Shown in pieces: positions 48,113 to 59,553 of a DNA stretch of 64,000 bases (its first letter is position 1; each line of letters opens with the position of its first letter). A program made the position numbers and the translations under genes. The DNA comes from Alviniconcha marisindica (lineage: Eukaryota > Mollusca > Gastropoda > Provannidae), in contig JABMCL010001116.1 of NCBI GenBank assembly GCA_018857735.1, positions 1,296,001-1,360,000 of the forward strand. The letters run 5' to 3'. The notes beneath the pieces were generated by a model, which saw only the letters and a list, made by a program, of their open reading frames with translations, had not been told where the DNA came from and searched no databases.

Positions 48113-48820
48113 CAAGAGAAGAGAGCTATGTTGACCACCTTTTTTTGTTTTGAGGGTTATCGGAATCCACAATCCTTAAGTTGGCTATAATGGTTATATC
48201 TGGGCTTTTATTTTATTTTATTAGGGGCTGAATTTTGGTTTTGTATTTCACGTTTTGTCGGCATTACACATTGCAAAGTGAACAAGGGTTCATCTTCGTG
48301 AATGCATATTCCAGTCACTATGCTTGCTGAGGTTTGGACGTTTTTATGTTTTTATTTTAAACAGATGGCTGCTTTGTCAGGCATGCATTGTACATTGTTT
48401 TGTACCAGGCAATACAACTTGTTGCAAAGTGCCAAGTAACATTGCAAAAAGAACGAAGCATTGTGCAAAGTTAATTCACGTACCCATTCAGGCTACTCGG
48501 ATTCTGACGAGAGAAAAAGAAAAAGAGGACAAGAAAGGCCTAGATACCTTTCTCAGACCAACTTGAAAAAGCAGTGTTGCTGTTTGATGGTTTTCATACT
48601 GCTGGATCAAGGTACAAGGGACGTGTGAACATTGGAGATAGGATCGAGAATCCTGCAGATTTTTCAGTTGCTGCATTTCCCTGTTATTCTGCTTTACCAC
48701 ATGGCTTTATTATTTTTCGTGACTGCATGTTTAATGGTATACATGAATATGTGCTTAATGCGAGTGTTCTCTTTGGACCATGGTGTGAAAGTAAATATGT
48801 GAGACAACTCACAGTTTTGT
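48113..48820. other. Probable 3' UTR or intergenic, no gene seen
   Basis: A/T-rich sequence without recognisable coding or repeat structure. Confidence 0.45.
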
Positions 48821-48899
48821 TAGTTTTTCACGAAAGGGTATGTGTGTTTGTGCTTGTGTTTGTGTGATATTTGAATTTTTGGGATTGAATCACATTGTC

Positions 48900-48923
48900 C
48901 CCCTCCCCCCCCCCCCCCCCCCA

Positions 48924-48959
<36 letters not shown>

Positions 48960-49060
48960 GCACAATGCAATTTAAGGTGGTATTTAATCGTGTGGGAAAG
49001 CCCGTTTGCGCTCCATCTCGTCTCAAGAGTTCCCAGTGCCATCCGGAATTGCAGTGTTTG
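48900..49060. repeat. Poly-C, CA microsatellite and adjoining dispersed fragment
   Basis: A C(n) run (48901-48921) and (CA)n (48925-48964) are followed by TGGTATTTAATCGTGTGGGA and TTGCGCTCCATC. The same words follow the GA tract at 62554. Confidence 0.75.
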
Positions 49061-49850
49061 ACAATGGCTGTATCTCGCCCTTTCCAGGTAGATGCACCGC
49101 TACATGTTTGTATACCTCCTCCGCGAAATCGGTGGTATGGTGTCTTTGGCTTTGTGCCGCAAACAGGGTCTCAACCCCTTCAACATCTGGGATTGCTGGA
49201 CGCAGGCCAGGCAAAGTGGCTGTGTTTTCCACCGGCCTGTCCAGCAACTGTGGTCAGTTTCTCTGATTCCAGCATGCTGGGTCTTGGAGGGTGAGATCGA
49301 ATTCATCACATACCGCTTTAGCCGGACGTCAGCTGCGGCACAGAAATGCGAAACAAAAATATCTTGCGAGTGTTTGATTCAGTCATACAAAGACTGAACT
49401 CCGCCCGCCACCCACGCCCTGCCCCCTCCCTTCCCTTCCCTTCTCGTCTCCTCTCCCTCGTGGCCCCCACCCCCCTCCCCCTCCTCCTCCCTCTTCCTCC
49501 TCCGCCCTTCTCTCGGACAAACGTGAAATCTGCCCCCTCACCTCCCAAGCAGACGAAAGGTTCTCAGCCGACGCGATTAGCAGCTGTTGACACCCTGGTT
49601 CCTTTTGTCTTTTCCCTGCAGCTGACAACAGGCAGACTGTCGGCAAGTCCCCAAATTCCTGTTGTAAACTGCAACACGGTAACGTCTCTGTCCCTCCCCT
49701 TACTGGACCCTAGCAGTCGCGACGGCAACGTCGGTGTTGTGCCAAGCGAGATTCTTTGCGTGCTCCTCTTCTAAGGGCCAGCTTCCCGCGAAGGCCACTT
49801 TCTTACCTTTCTTTCCGGCACGCCTTTTTCCAGCTTCTGAATTCAGAGGG
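49061..49850. other. Intergenic, C/T-rich stretch, no gene seen
   Basis: A CCT/CCC-rich low-complexity stretch at 49405-49515. No protein domain was found on either strand. Confidence 0.45.
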
Positions 49851-50218
49851 CGGGGATAGCTCCGTTGGTACAACGTCCGACTGAAAAGCCAGGCGCAATA
49901 CTGACGCGGGTTCGAGTCCCCGGTGCGGCAAAGGATTTTTCTCCAAGAGTCAACTCCAGTGCAGACACTGGCGGCGTCGGTACATCCCCCCGTGTGCAAT
50001 CTCATGCATCAACATCTGTGCGCACGTTACCAAATCCCAAACACTGGCAGCCATACCATTGTCTGGACACACGAAAATACTGCACACACTGGTACCAATG
50101 GGTATCGTTGCTCCTGCTGTTGCGGCGATCCGAATTTCCCGCAAGGGACAAAATAAATGCTAAAAAAGAAAAGAAGAAAAAAAAAAAGAAAAAAAAAGAG
50201 AGAAAAGAATAACTAAAA
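49851..50218 (+). mobile_element. tRNA-derived SINE with A-rich tail
   Basis: The head at 49851-49930 reads like a tRNA: GGGGATAGCTCCGTTGGTAC (A box), then GGGTTCGAGTCCCC (B box, about 49907-49920). A body of about 220 bases ends in AAATAAATGC and an A/AAG-rich tail (50150-50210). The full 5'-to-3' structure is visible, so it is fairly young. Confidence 0.88.
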
Positions 50219-50529
50219 GACATTAGGAACGCGAAGGTAAACGTGTTTTCAACGGCGGTTAATTCTGAAGTAGATTTCATTCTACCAAACAAGACATTTG
50301 AAAGTAGGAATAAACTCGTACTGGGGTCAAACGAATTTCCGGAGAAATTTTCACCATGAACACAGTTGAGTAATATTAACACTAGCTAGAAGTTGTTACA
50401 GACTACAGCAGGAGTTACATCGACTGTAGCCCCGCGTGCCTGCTGCATGGCCTTGAGCTCCTGATAAAATGTTCTAACTGCTACTGGTATCGCTTTGCTG
50501 TGAACGAACGTAAAAACAAACATTCTCGC

Positions 50530-50770
50530 TGGTTTGCCGAGACAACAAACAAGGGAGATCATTAGCGCTCGAGTGACGTCGAACAGACCCAACAACAAAC
50601 ACCCGAGTCGCCTACGGTAACTCGCACCTGCCATGCGAGTAAATACAAGGTACATAAACTCCACCAGAGTACATCCTTAAAAAAGTAAACCCAGAGGATG
50701 TACCTCTGGCAGAGTTTATGTACCTTTTATTTACTGGCATGCCAGTAGGCCACTCGGATCTTTGTTGTGT
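50530..50770. repeat. Near-perfect inverted repeat (hairpin-forming)
   Basis: The left arm, ending near 50682, and the right arm, starting near 50692, are reverse complements: AAGGTACATAAACTC against GAGTTTATGTACCTT, and ACATCCT against AGGATGT. Weaker matching continues outward (GTAGGCGACTCGG against GTAGGCCACTCGG). The loop is about 10-15 bases. A 92-codon minus-strand ORF across the left arm has no recognisable domain. Confidence 0.8.
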
Positions 50771-51238
50771 GTGTTTGACAATTAACTCTAGTTTGTTGAT
50801 TGTGCACAGGCCACTCGGTTCTTTGTTGTGTGTGTTTTACAATTAACTCTAGTTTGTTGATTGTGCCCAGGCTACTCGGATCTTTGTTGTGTGTGTTTGA
50901 CAGTTAACTCTCCTTTGTTGACTGTGCACAGGCTACTCGGTTCTTTGTTGTGTGTGTTTGACAATTAACTCTAGTTTGTTGATTGTGCACAGGCTACTCG
51001 GTTCTTTGTTGTGTGTGTTTGACAATTAACTCTAGTTTGTTGATTGTGCACAGGCTACTCGGATCTTTGTTGTGTGTGTTTGACAATTAACTCTAGTTTG
51101 TTGATTGTGCACAGGCTACTCGGATCTTTGTTGTGTGTGTTTGACAATTAACTCTAGTTTGTTGATTGTGCACAGTCCACTCAGATCTTTGTTGTGTGTG
51201 TTTGACAATTAACTCTAGTTTGTTGATTGTACACAGGC
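50738..51238. repeat. 61-bp minisatellite, eight units
   Basis: Units of GGCTACTCGGATCTTTGTTG, TGTGTGTTTGACAATTAACT and CTAGTTTGTTGATTGTGCAC are about 95 percent alike by eye. The array continues directly from the right arm of the inverted repeat. Confidence 0.95.
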
Positions 51239-51580
51239 GCTCTGGGACTCGTTCTGTTCAAGGCCAAGGGGTTCCTCCTCCTCGTGTTCCGCTGGAGGAA
51301 GTGTGCTGTAAGCCAGTGCTGTAAGCCAGTGCTTGTAAGCCAGTGCTGTAAGCCAGTGCCGTGCGGGCGGGCAAGAAAAGAAAGGTCTTTCTCCCTCGTC
51401 TTCTTTTTCCTGCTGCCACTCCCCAAAGTACGGATTATCTTGTGATTAGCCAGTTGAAGAGAGCTGCCTAAGTTGAGTACAGATTAGAAGAATCAGACTG
51501 AGAGACAAAGAAGGAAGGACTCAATTATCGGCCATTATAGCTTTCGGGTGTTCGGCAGGACTAATCCGGCTACTGTAGCA
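51239..51580. other. Intergenic, short AAGCCAGTGCTGT repeats
   Basis: Four units of GTAAGCCAGTGCT (51308-51360) are followed by unannotated sequence. Confidence 0.6.
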
Positions 51581-51597
51581 ACCCGATGAACCCGGTC

Positions 51598-51855
51598 TAT
51601 CATTGGCGGGAACTGCCACAAGTAAAAGTTTTGTCGCGAGAAAAGTATACTTGCCGCGACAACTATTTTGTTAGGACCAAAATATTTTTGTCGCGACAAA
51701 CACGTGTAGCATACTTTTATCGCGACAAAAGACGTGTTTTGTCGCGACAAACACGTGTTTGTTGCAGAGTAAGCTTGTCGCGACAAAACTTTTGTCTCGA
51801 CAAGCATATTTTTGTCGCGACAAAAATGATACTTATGACAGCTCCCGCCAATGAT
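51598..51855. mobile_element. TIR element (MITE-like) filled with TCGCGA palindromes
   Basis: The left end TATCATTGGCGGGAACTG and right end CAGCTCCCGCCAATGATA are inverted repeats, extending inward to AAGTA. The interior has about eight copies of the palindrome TTGTCGCGACAA or one-base variants, some flanked by CACGTG. There is no coding capacity. The element is about 258 bp. It resembles a non-autonomous DNA transposon; target-site duplication is not clear. Confidence 0.8.
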
Positions 51856-52012
51856 ACCGGACAGGCATGGACTTGATGCCTGACACCCATTCAACCATCA
51901 CGTCCTGTCACAGCGACACGAATCAGAAATCTACGTATTAATTACTGTTGTCCGTCCATCCGTGCGTGCCTTTTACTCTTCCAGCCCCCACTTTGCGAGT
52001 GAGGGTCGTTCC

Positions 52013-52322
<310 letters not shown>

Positions 52323-52420
52323 AGGGGGTTTGTGTGTCTGTTTAGAGTAACTCTGATTAGTCTCGGAAAACAAAAGGAAAAAACTGCACGGGCTAAAAAA
52401 TTAAAATAACTAAAAATTAA

Positions 52421-52424
<4 letters not shown>

Positions 52425-52467
<43 letters not shown>

Positions 52468-52545
52468 GAAGAAGAAGAAGAAACACACACACACACACAC
52501 ACACACAAAAGGAGAGGGGAAAGGGGGGGGGGGGGGGGGGGGGAG
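52425..52545. repeat. CA / AAG / CA / poly-G compound tract
   Basis: (CA)n, (GAA)n, (CA)n, then a G-rich run ending at about 52543. Confidence 0.93.
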
Positions 52546-52804
52546 GGTCCGGTTGTACGCAATAGCGGAGGGCTGGCCGTCTATATACAACAAAGTCTGA
52601 TTCACTGTTTCAAGGCACGCGCCACTTTATGAAGTTGACTCAATAAGGGAGAGCACTGAACAACAAACGAAAAAATGCCTGAACCAGGAACACGGAAATT
52701 AGAAAAGCAGATTTTTTCTTCTTCTCTAAATGTCCTGTTCTTGGCCAGTAAGTATTCATCTTTTTTTCGGTTAAGTTTCTCCTTTTGTTTAAACTCTTTT
52801 TCTA

Positions 52805-52910
52805 GGGGCTGTGGCCTAATTGAATAAAACACCTCTCTCTCTCTCTTTCTCTCTAGGGGCTATGGCCTAATTGAATAAACTATTTCGTTCTCGCTCTCTC
52901 TCTCTCTGAC
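52805..52910. repeat. Two-copy direct repeat with CT microsatellites
   Basis: CTAGGGGCT(G/A)TGGCCTAAT plus TGAATAAA occurs at 52802-52829 and 52852-52878. Each is followed by (CT)n. Confidence 0.85.
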
Positions 52911-53069
52911 AACACACAAGTTCTCACATATTTTAATGGCAGACTTTGACAATCCTATCGGCAGAGGGGACCCTAGCCTACGGTCATTAATGACTACAGT
53001 CTACTTAGCCCCCCCGCCTTGAAAAAGATACTGACAAAGTTTAATTTCACTAGTGGTCTTTCAAGCATA

Positions 53070-53158
53070 CCCCCCCCCCTCCCCCCCCCTCCCAACACAC
53101 ACACTGCACCGGTGTGCTGTTTGATGTTGAAAACAGAGACTCAAACTGTTTGTAATAT

Positions 53159-53190
<32 letters not shown>
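53070..53190. repeat. Poly-C tracts
   Basis: C-rich runs at 53070-53092 and 53160-53190. Confidence 0.92.
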
Positions 53191-53394
53191 ATCCGCCTTT
53201 CTTTCAGCGATGGGGAACTTTGAAGAACAACGCACGCATGCATCTTGTTCGAACTCCTACCAGCGAGGCCATGCAGACTTGGCTGGATTTTCTGGCTGCC
53301 CCTCTGTTCCGCCACCCCCCTTTCCGAATCACGCTGCGTAATAGCTTTCGTTCATTTCAAACTGAACAATACGTGTTCGGAAGACGGCTGTGCA

Positions 53395-53780
53395 AGAAGT
53401 TAGTTGATTGGTTGAGTGTTGCTTTACGTCCACTGACTGAAACCGTAGGCTTATTAGGGACGGGAGCCCGGGACGTCCACCTCGACTTTCACACAGCTCC
53501 TGAGCTCTGAAGTTAGTTGGTAAGTAAACATTGTGTTTAACGTCCACAGAAACCGTACGGCTTATTAGGGACGGGTGAAGTTAGTTGATGACGATCATGA
53601 AGTGATGCTTTATGTCCTCAGATGTCAGTTGACATATTAGGGACAAGTTGTGACCAATGCCGAAGCACGGTGCAATAAATCTTTACGTCCACGGAAACCA
53701 GAAGGCTCGTTAGGACGGACAGTCCAGGACGTCCACCTCGACTCTCACACAGCTCCTGAACCATGAAAGTTAGTTGATAC
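53395..53780 (+). repeat. Dispersed repeat family 1, copies 3 and 4 (tandem/nested)
   Basis: Two related units contain TTATTAGGGACGGG, GTCCACCTCGACT(T/C)TCAC and ACAGCTCCTGA. Fragments carry TATGTCCTCAGATGTCAGTT and GACATATTAGGGACAAG. The order and partial repeats suggest nested or tandem insertion. Confidence 0.75.
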
Positions 53781-54090
53781 TGATTGCTTTTTATATAGCG
53801 CTGTTCTCCGCTCTCGGACAGACTCACTGCGCTCTTGTCGCGTGTGATTCTGAATGAGTGACTGTCGCTTTTTAAAGGGCGTTTTGAATATCTACCCATG
53901 TGGTATACTTAAGCGCTGTTGGGTTGTTACATGGCTGGTGCCACGTGAAACTGCTGCCATCTCGGCGCGTTCTGTGTACACCACACAACCATGCACCATG
54001 TCACGTCACTTCATGCAAAGCCACATACGTAGATTACATGTGTGTTTAGCTGTAACCTGCCACCTGCACTTTTGGCAGAATGAGCGGGAC
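53780..54090 (-). mobile_element. SINE body, second copy, no tRNA head
   Basis: It matches 38935-39245: TTTTTATATAG(C/T)GCT, TGTGATTCTGAA, GGTGCCACGTGAAACTGCTG, CATGCACCA and CTTTTGGCAGAATGA. The tRNA-like head present at 39345-39415 is missing here. Confidence 0.8.
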
Positions 54091-54290
54091 CTTAAAAAAG
54101 TAGTCATGGGAAGAGGACATTTTGACATGTCACAAAATCAGAAAGTACACAACAGACGGTCAAGACTGATTCAAAATTATTATATACACGTGTAATTGCA
54201 CTGTGGCGTGATATATCAGTCACACAACTGAACTTAACACAAACGTAAAATCAAAAGTAGACCCTTAATCAAAAGTACGAGTCATCTGCG

Positions 54291-54307
54291 CGGGCGCGCG
54301 CGCGCAA

Positions 54308-54382
<75 letters not shown>

Positions 54383-54530
54383 TGTATGTGGCAAGCACAC
54401 TACAGAGGCACGCACGCGCACACACTCAACACACATGCAGAGGCTGTAACATGCGCGGCGCACGCGCTCGCCCGCACACACACATACGCACACACACACA
54501 CACGCTAGCACACGCGGAGACAGACGCCCA
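54291..54530. repeat. CA/CGCA-rich microsatellite region
   Basis: A (GC)n start, then (CA)n at 54313-54380, then mixed CACGC words. Confidence 0.93.
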
Positions 54531-54769
54531 CACACGCCAGCCCCTCCACCCCCGCCCCTACCCCCACCCCCGTCCCTGCAATAACATCGTATGCATGCAC
54601 GCAGTTCGCAGACGCACGCAAACACGCGTCCATCCCCGAATCAAGGAAGGCGGTTTGTGGCTGTGGACTGTGAACGGACGGCTGGACACGGCACTCTCTC
54701 TTAAAGTCCAACACCACCAACCTTCTCTTCTTTCTCGGCGGCGGTCTCTTCGCCCTCCACATTCGCCCA

Positions 54770-55215
54770 GCACAGGTACGTAACATGCATTTTGTCCGCC
54801 TGACAAAACTGTGTCTGCCTAAACCAGCACAGGTATGTAACATGCATTTTGTCCGCCTGACAAAATTGTGTCTGCCTAAACCAGCACAGGTATGTAACAT
54901 GCATTTTGTCCGCCTGACAAAATTGTGTCTCCCTAAACCAGCACAGGTATGTAACATGCATTTTGTCCGCCTGACAAAATTGTGTCTGCCTGGACCAGCA
55001 CAAGTATGTAACATGCATTTTGTCCGCCTGACAAAATTCTGTTTGCCTGAACCAGGACAGGTATGTAACATGCATTTTGGCCGCCTGATAAAATTTTGTC
55101 CGCCTGAACCAGCACAGTATAAAACGTGCATTTTGGCCGCCTGAACACGCCACCACAGGTATGTAACATGCAGTTTGTCCATCTGAATTGAACACTCGTC
55201 ACCGCAGGTATGCAA
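54770..55215. repeat. 57-bp minisatellite with splice-donor-like core
   Basis: About seven units share CCAGCACAGGTATGTAACAT, GCATTTTGTCCGCCTGAC and AAAATTGTGTCTGCCTAAA. Most units contain CAG|GTATGT, a strong 5'-splice-site match on the plus strand. Decayed units run to about 55340. Confidence 0.92.
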
Positions 55216-55364
55216 CATGCATTTTGTCCTGAACACTCACCGTGCGTTCTGCCCACTTCAACGCCCGCCTAGAACATGTATGTAACGTGATGTGCTTTTT
55301 GTGCACCGGAACATCATCCAGCACACGTATATAACATGCATTTTGAACACTGAACATTCATAGT

Positions 55365-55530
55365 TCAGGAGCTGTGTGAGAGTCCAGGTGGCCGTCCTGG
55401 GCTGTCCAACGAGCCTTCTGGCTTCCGTGGACGTACAGATTTATTGAACCATGCTCACGCATTGGTCTCAGCTTGTCCCTAATATGTCAGCCGACATCCG
55501 AGGACACTAAACATCACTTCATCAACTGAA
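55365..55530 (-). repeat. Dispersed repeat family 1, copy 5
   Basis: It contains GGAGCTGTGTGAGAGTCCAG, CTTCCGTGGACGTA and TTGTCCCTAATATGTCAG, ending at CACTTCATCA. It is collinear with 13195-13400. Confidence 0.75.
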
Positions 55531-55799
55531 CATTGACTGACTCATTACGGGTATGCAACACATTTTTAGTCCACATGAACACTCGCCTAGCACATGTATG
55601 TGACTTGACATGCATTTTTTCCGCCAAGGTATTACGTGCCCAATTATTATTAGTCGCAGTAGTAGTAGTAGCAGTGGTAGTAAACACAACAGTGGTAGTA
55701 GTAGCATCATTGGCAGGAACAAAGCAAGGTAAGCCAGTCAATGTAGGAAGGTCGTAGACAGTGCGATTTAGCTCTGTGCAGCGACAACACGGAAAAGAG

Positions 55800-55821
55800 A
55801 GGGGGGGGGGGGGGGGGGGGG
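55800..55821. repeat. Poly-G tract
   Basis: A G(n) run. Confidence 0.9.
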
Positions 55822-55979
55822 CAGAAAAGAGGGAGAAAAAAAGGGCATGGATTACGTCCGCAGCTCTGTGGATGTAGCGGATTGGTGTAGAAGCTAAGAA
55901 ACACAGAGCTTTCCCTTTGATGGGGAAAGGCCTTCGGACCTTCGGCTTCAGACCTTTGGCCGGCCGCCACGCGCACAAT

Positions 55980-56548
55980 CGGGAAAGAGCGCAGGGCTTG
56001 TCCGGAGGAGGTGACTGAGAGCGGGAGAGCTTACTACGACTTTGTTGGGGGCTCAGCGGAGAACGTGTCCCCTTTGAGTGGCCAGCATCTGTCGCCTCGC
56101 CCCCTCGTCACGTCCATGTGTGCCTGGCTCCGAAGCGGCCAACTTAGGGACACCCTCAGCCGGCCACACTCACCCAGCCTCCCGACCTCTGAACTTTTAA
56201 CAAGTCCGACCTTCCGCTCGCTTGGCCCGCCATGGCCCGTGAAGACTGAAGCCGTGGCTGCGCCTGACTTGTCCATTGTGTGATGTCCGAAAGGAGTTGT
56301 CCAGCCCTGTCCATTGTCGGCTGGTCAGTGACGTGGTCCGGTCTTCAGAACATCAAAACAGCTGTGAGGGATTCTTCGTCATTCATCTTCCGGAAACAGC
56401 GCAAAGAAGCCTGACGGTGATTTGTGGATTTGGTTGCTGTGTTTGTTTTTGCATCAAGAAGTGGAAGCTGTACAAATGTGACAAAGGTGTGGAGGTGGCG
56501 TCACTGGCGCCTAGACTGCTGACCAAGTCAGTCACACATGGAAGGTGA
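55980..56548 (+). other. GC-richer segment ending in a donor-like site, possible non-coding first exon
   Basis: The segment is less repetitive and more GC-rich than its surroundings. It ends ACATGGAAG|GTGAGC at about 56546. No homologous protein was recognised. It would be consistent with a 5' exon of a gene lying to the right, but there is no direct support. Confidence 0.25.
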
Positions 56549-56734
56549 GCAGCCTAAGTAGAATACACATACTCAGTAATGACGCCTTGACTGGAGACCA
56601 TAGGTAGACATGAAGGGTAGTAATTAATAATGTCCAGTGACGCCAAGAGTGCTTTCAGTTATGACAGAAGAGGAAAGCGAGTAACTTGTAAGTATAGATA
56701 ACTGTCAAATGCCGTCACAGCTAAAAAGTGACCT

Positions 56735-57350
56735 TACAGTTGCTGACTGCAATGGTTAGAGACGGAAGGTGAGTAAAGTAACCTCGCGACTGCTGACTGC
56801 AATGGTTAGAGACGGCGGGTGAGTAAAGTAACCTCACGACTGCTGACTGAAATGGTTAGAGACGGAAGGTGAGTAAAGTAACCTCACGACTGTTGATTGC
56901 AATGGTTAGAGACGGAAGGTGAGTAAAGTGACCTCACGACTGCTGACTGCAATGGTTAGAGACGGAAGGTGAGTAAAGCGACCTCACGACTGCTGACTGC
57001 AATGGTTAGAGACGGAAGGTGAGTAAAGTAACCTCACGACTGCTGACTGCAATGGTTAGAGACGGAAGGTGAGTAAAGTGACCTCGCGACTGCTGACTGC
57101 AATGGTTAGAGACGGAAGGTCAGTAAAGTGACCTCGCGACTGCTGACTGCAATGGTTAGAGACGGAAGGTGAGTAAAATGACCTGATAATTGCTGACTGA
57201 AAGACAGTAAAGTGACCTCACGACTTCTGACTGCAATAGTTAGAGATGAAACGGGTGAGTAAAGTGACCTCGCGACTGCTGACTGCAATGGTTAGAGACG
57301 GAAGGTGAGTAAATTGACCTGATAATTGCTGACTGAAACTAAAGTGACCT
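56735..57350. repeat. 50-bp minisatellite with GTGAGT core
   Basis: About twelve units share GACTGCTGACTGCAATGGTT, AGAGACGGAAGGTGAGTAAA and GTGACCTCAC. Most units contain AAG|GTGAGT on the plus strand. Confidence 0.95.
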
Positions 57351-57419
57351 CATGACTTCTGGCTGCAAGGGAGGGAAGGAGAGTAAGAAACAGTGGCACC
57401 AAGACTCCTACCTAAGACA

Positions 57420-59080
57420 GCCTGCGGGATGCTAAGACAGTCACTAAGTGGAGGGTAAGTGACAAGCACTCTCACCACCACTGCTGCTAAGACAGTCACT
57501 AAGTGGAGGGTAAGTGACAAGCACTCTCACCACCACTGCTGCTAGGACAGTCACTAAGTGGAGGGTAAGTGACAAGCACTCTCACCACCACTGCTGCTAA
57601 GACAGTCACTAAGTGCAGGGTAAGTGACAAACACTCTCACCACCACTGCTGCTAAGACAATAAGTGCAGGGTAAGTGACAAACACTCTCACCACCACTGC
57701 TGCTAAGACAAAAATGGAGGGTAAGTGACAAGCACTCTCACCACCACTGCTGCTAAGACAAAAATGGAGGGTAAGTGACAAACACTCTCACGACCACTGC
57801 TGCTAAGACAAAAATGGAGGGTAAGTGACAAGCACTCTCACTACCATTGCTGCTAAGACAAAAATGGAGGGTAAGTGACAAACACTCTCACCACCACTGC
57901 TGCTAAGACAAAAATGGAGGGTAAGTGACAAACACTCTCACCACCACTGCTGCTAAGACAGTCACTAAATGGAGGGTAAGTGACAAACACTCTCACCACC
58001 ACTGCTGCTAGGACAAAAATGGAGGGTAAGTGACAAACACTCTCACCACCACTGCTGCTAAGACAGTCACTAAATGGAGGGTAAGTGACAAACACTCTCA
58101 CCACCACTGCTGCTAAGACAGTCATTAATGGAGGGTAAGTGACAAGCACTCTCACCACCACTGCTGCTAAGACAGTCACTAAGTGGAGGGTAAGTGACAA
58201 GCACTCTCACCACCACTGCTGCTAAGACAGTCACTAAGTGCAGGGTAAGTGACAAACACTCTCACGACCACTGCTGCTAAGACAAAAATGGAGGGTAAAT
58301 GACAAGCACTCTCACCACCACTGCTGCTAAGACAAAAATGGAGGGTAAGTGACAAACACTCTCACCACCACTGCTGCTCAGACAAAAATGATGGGTAAGT
58401 GACAAACACTCTCACCACCACTGCTGCTAAGACAAAAATGGAGGGTAAGTGACAAGCACTCTCACCACCACTGCTGCTAAGACAGTCACTAAATGGAGGG
58501 TAAGTGACAAACACTCTTACCACCACTGCTGCTAAGACAAAAATGGAGGGTAAGTGACAAACACTCTCACCACCACTGCTGCTAAGACAGTCACTAAATG
58601 AAGGGTAAGTGGCAAACACTCTCACCACCACTGCTGCTAAGACAGTCACTAAATGGAGGGTAAGTGACAAGCACTCTCACCACCACTGCTGCTAAGACAG
58701 TCACTAAGTGGAGGGTAAGTGACAAGCACTCTCACCACCACTGCTGCTAAGACAAAAATGGAGGGTAAGTGACAAACACTCTCACGACCACTGCTGCTAA
58801 GACAAAAATGGAGGGTAAGTGACAAGCACTCTCACCACCACTGCTGCTAAGACAAAAATGGAGGGTAAGTGACAAACACTCTCACCACCACTGCTGCTAA
58901 GACAAAAATGGAGGGTAAGTGACAAGCACTCTCACCACCACTGCTGCTAAGACAAAAATGGAGGGTAAGTGACAAACACTCTCACCACCACTGCTGCTAA
59001 GACAGTCACTAAATGGAGGGTAAGTGACAAGCACTCTCACCACCACTGCTGCTAAGACAAGCAGAAATGGAAAGTGAGTA
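57420..59080. repeat. 50-54 bp minisatellite with GGTAAGTG core, about 32 units
   Basis: Units share GACAAAAATGGAGGGTAAGT, GACAAACACTCTCACCACCA and CTGCTGCTAA. An alternative unit has GACAGTCACTAAGTG in place of GACAAAAATG. Nearly every unit contains G|GTAAGT. The minus strand is open in long stretches as an artefact of the repeat. Confidence 0.96.
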
Positions 59081-59459
59081 AGGAGTAGTAGTGGGCCGCT
59101 AGATGCCTCACCCACTCGACACGTTCACCTGAGCTGTTTGCTTAGGCTTGTCCATCGCGATCACGAACCCGCTGTTTCCCGTTAGCGACATTACCAATAG
59201 TTTTGTAGAGCAGGGTTTACTTTTGACGCACAATTTGTAAGTTAAGATAGAGGCATAGTAGTACAGCTCCGTGTTAAATCCTGTTTTTTACCTTTCGAGG
59301 GCATTCTTGTTCGCTTTGCTTTTTTGTTGTTGTTGTTGTTTTCAATCTTCAGTCGTCCAACAGGGCCATGCGAGCTATCTCAATAGAGAAACGATCAAAC
59401 GATCCGAAAGTATGCTTGTTGTGGGTTGTGGGAAGGGTAATAACAACAAACAAGATCTC

Positions 59460-59460
<1 letters not shown>
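59081..59460. other. Intergenic, no feature seen
   Basis: Unique sequence with no domain or signal. Confidence 0.4.
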
Positions 59461-59492
<32 letters not shown>

Positions 59493-59519
59493 AGCAGCAC
59501 AGCCACCACCACCACCACC

Positions 59520-59551
<32 letters not shown>

Positions 59552-59553
59552 CA
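59461..59553. repeat. CAG / CAC / CAA compound trinucleotide repeat
   Basis: (CAG)10, a short break, (CAC)n, then (CAA)n. A plus-strand frame from 59368 would read polyGln-polyPro-polyThr in an 83-codon ORF. Nothing else marks it as coding. Confidence 0.9.

Noticed and set aside
49852..49930. Functional tRNA gene
   Set aside because: A and B boxes are present, but the cloverleaf arms do not pair well by eye and a SINE body with A-rich tail follows directly.
57554..59115. Minus-strand ORFs with VLAAVVVRVFVTYP repeats
   Set aside because: They are artefacts of the 50-bp array. The unit length changes frame and there is no other coding evidence.
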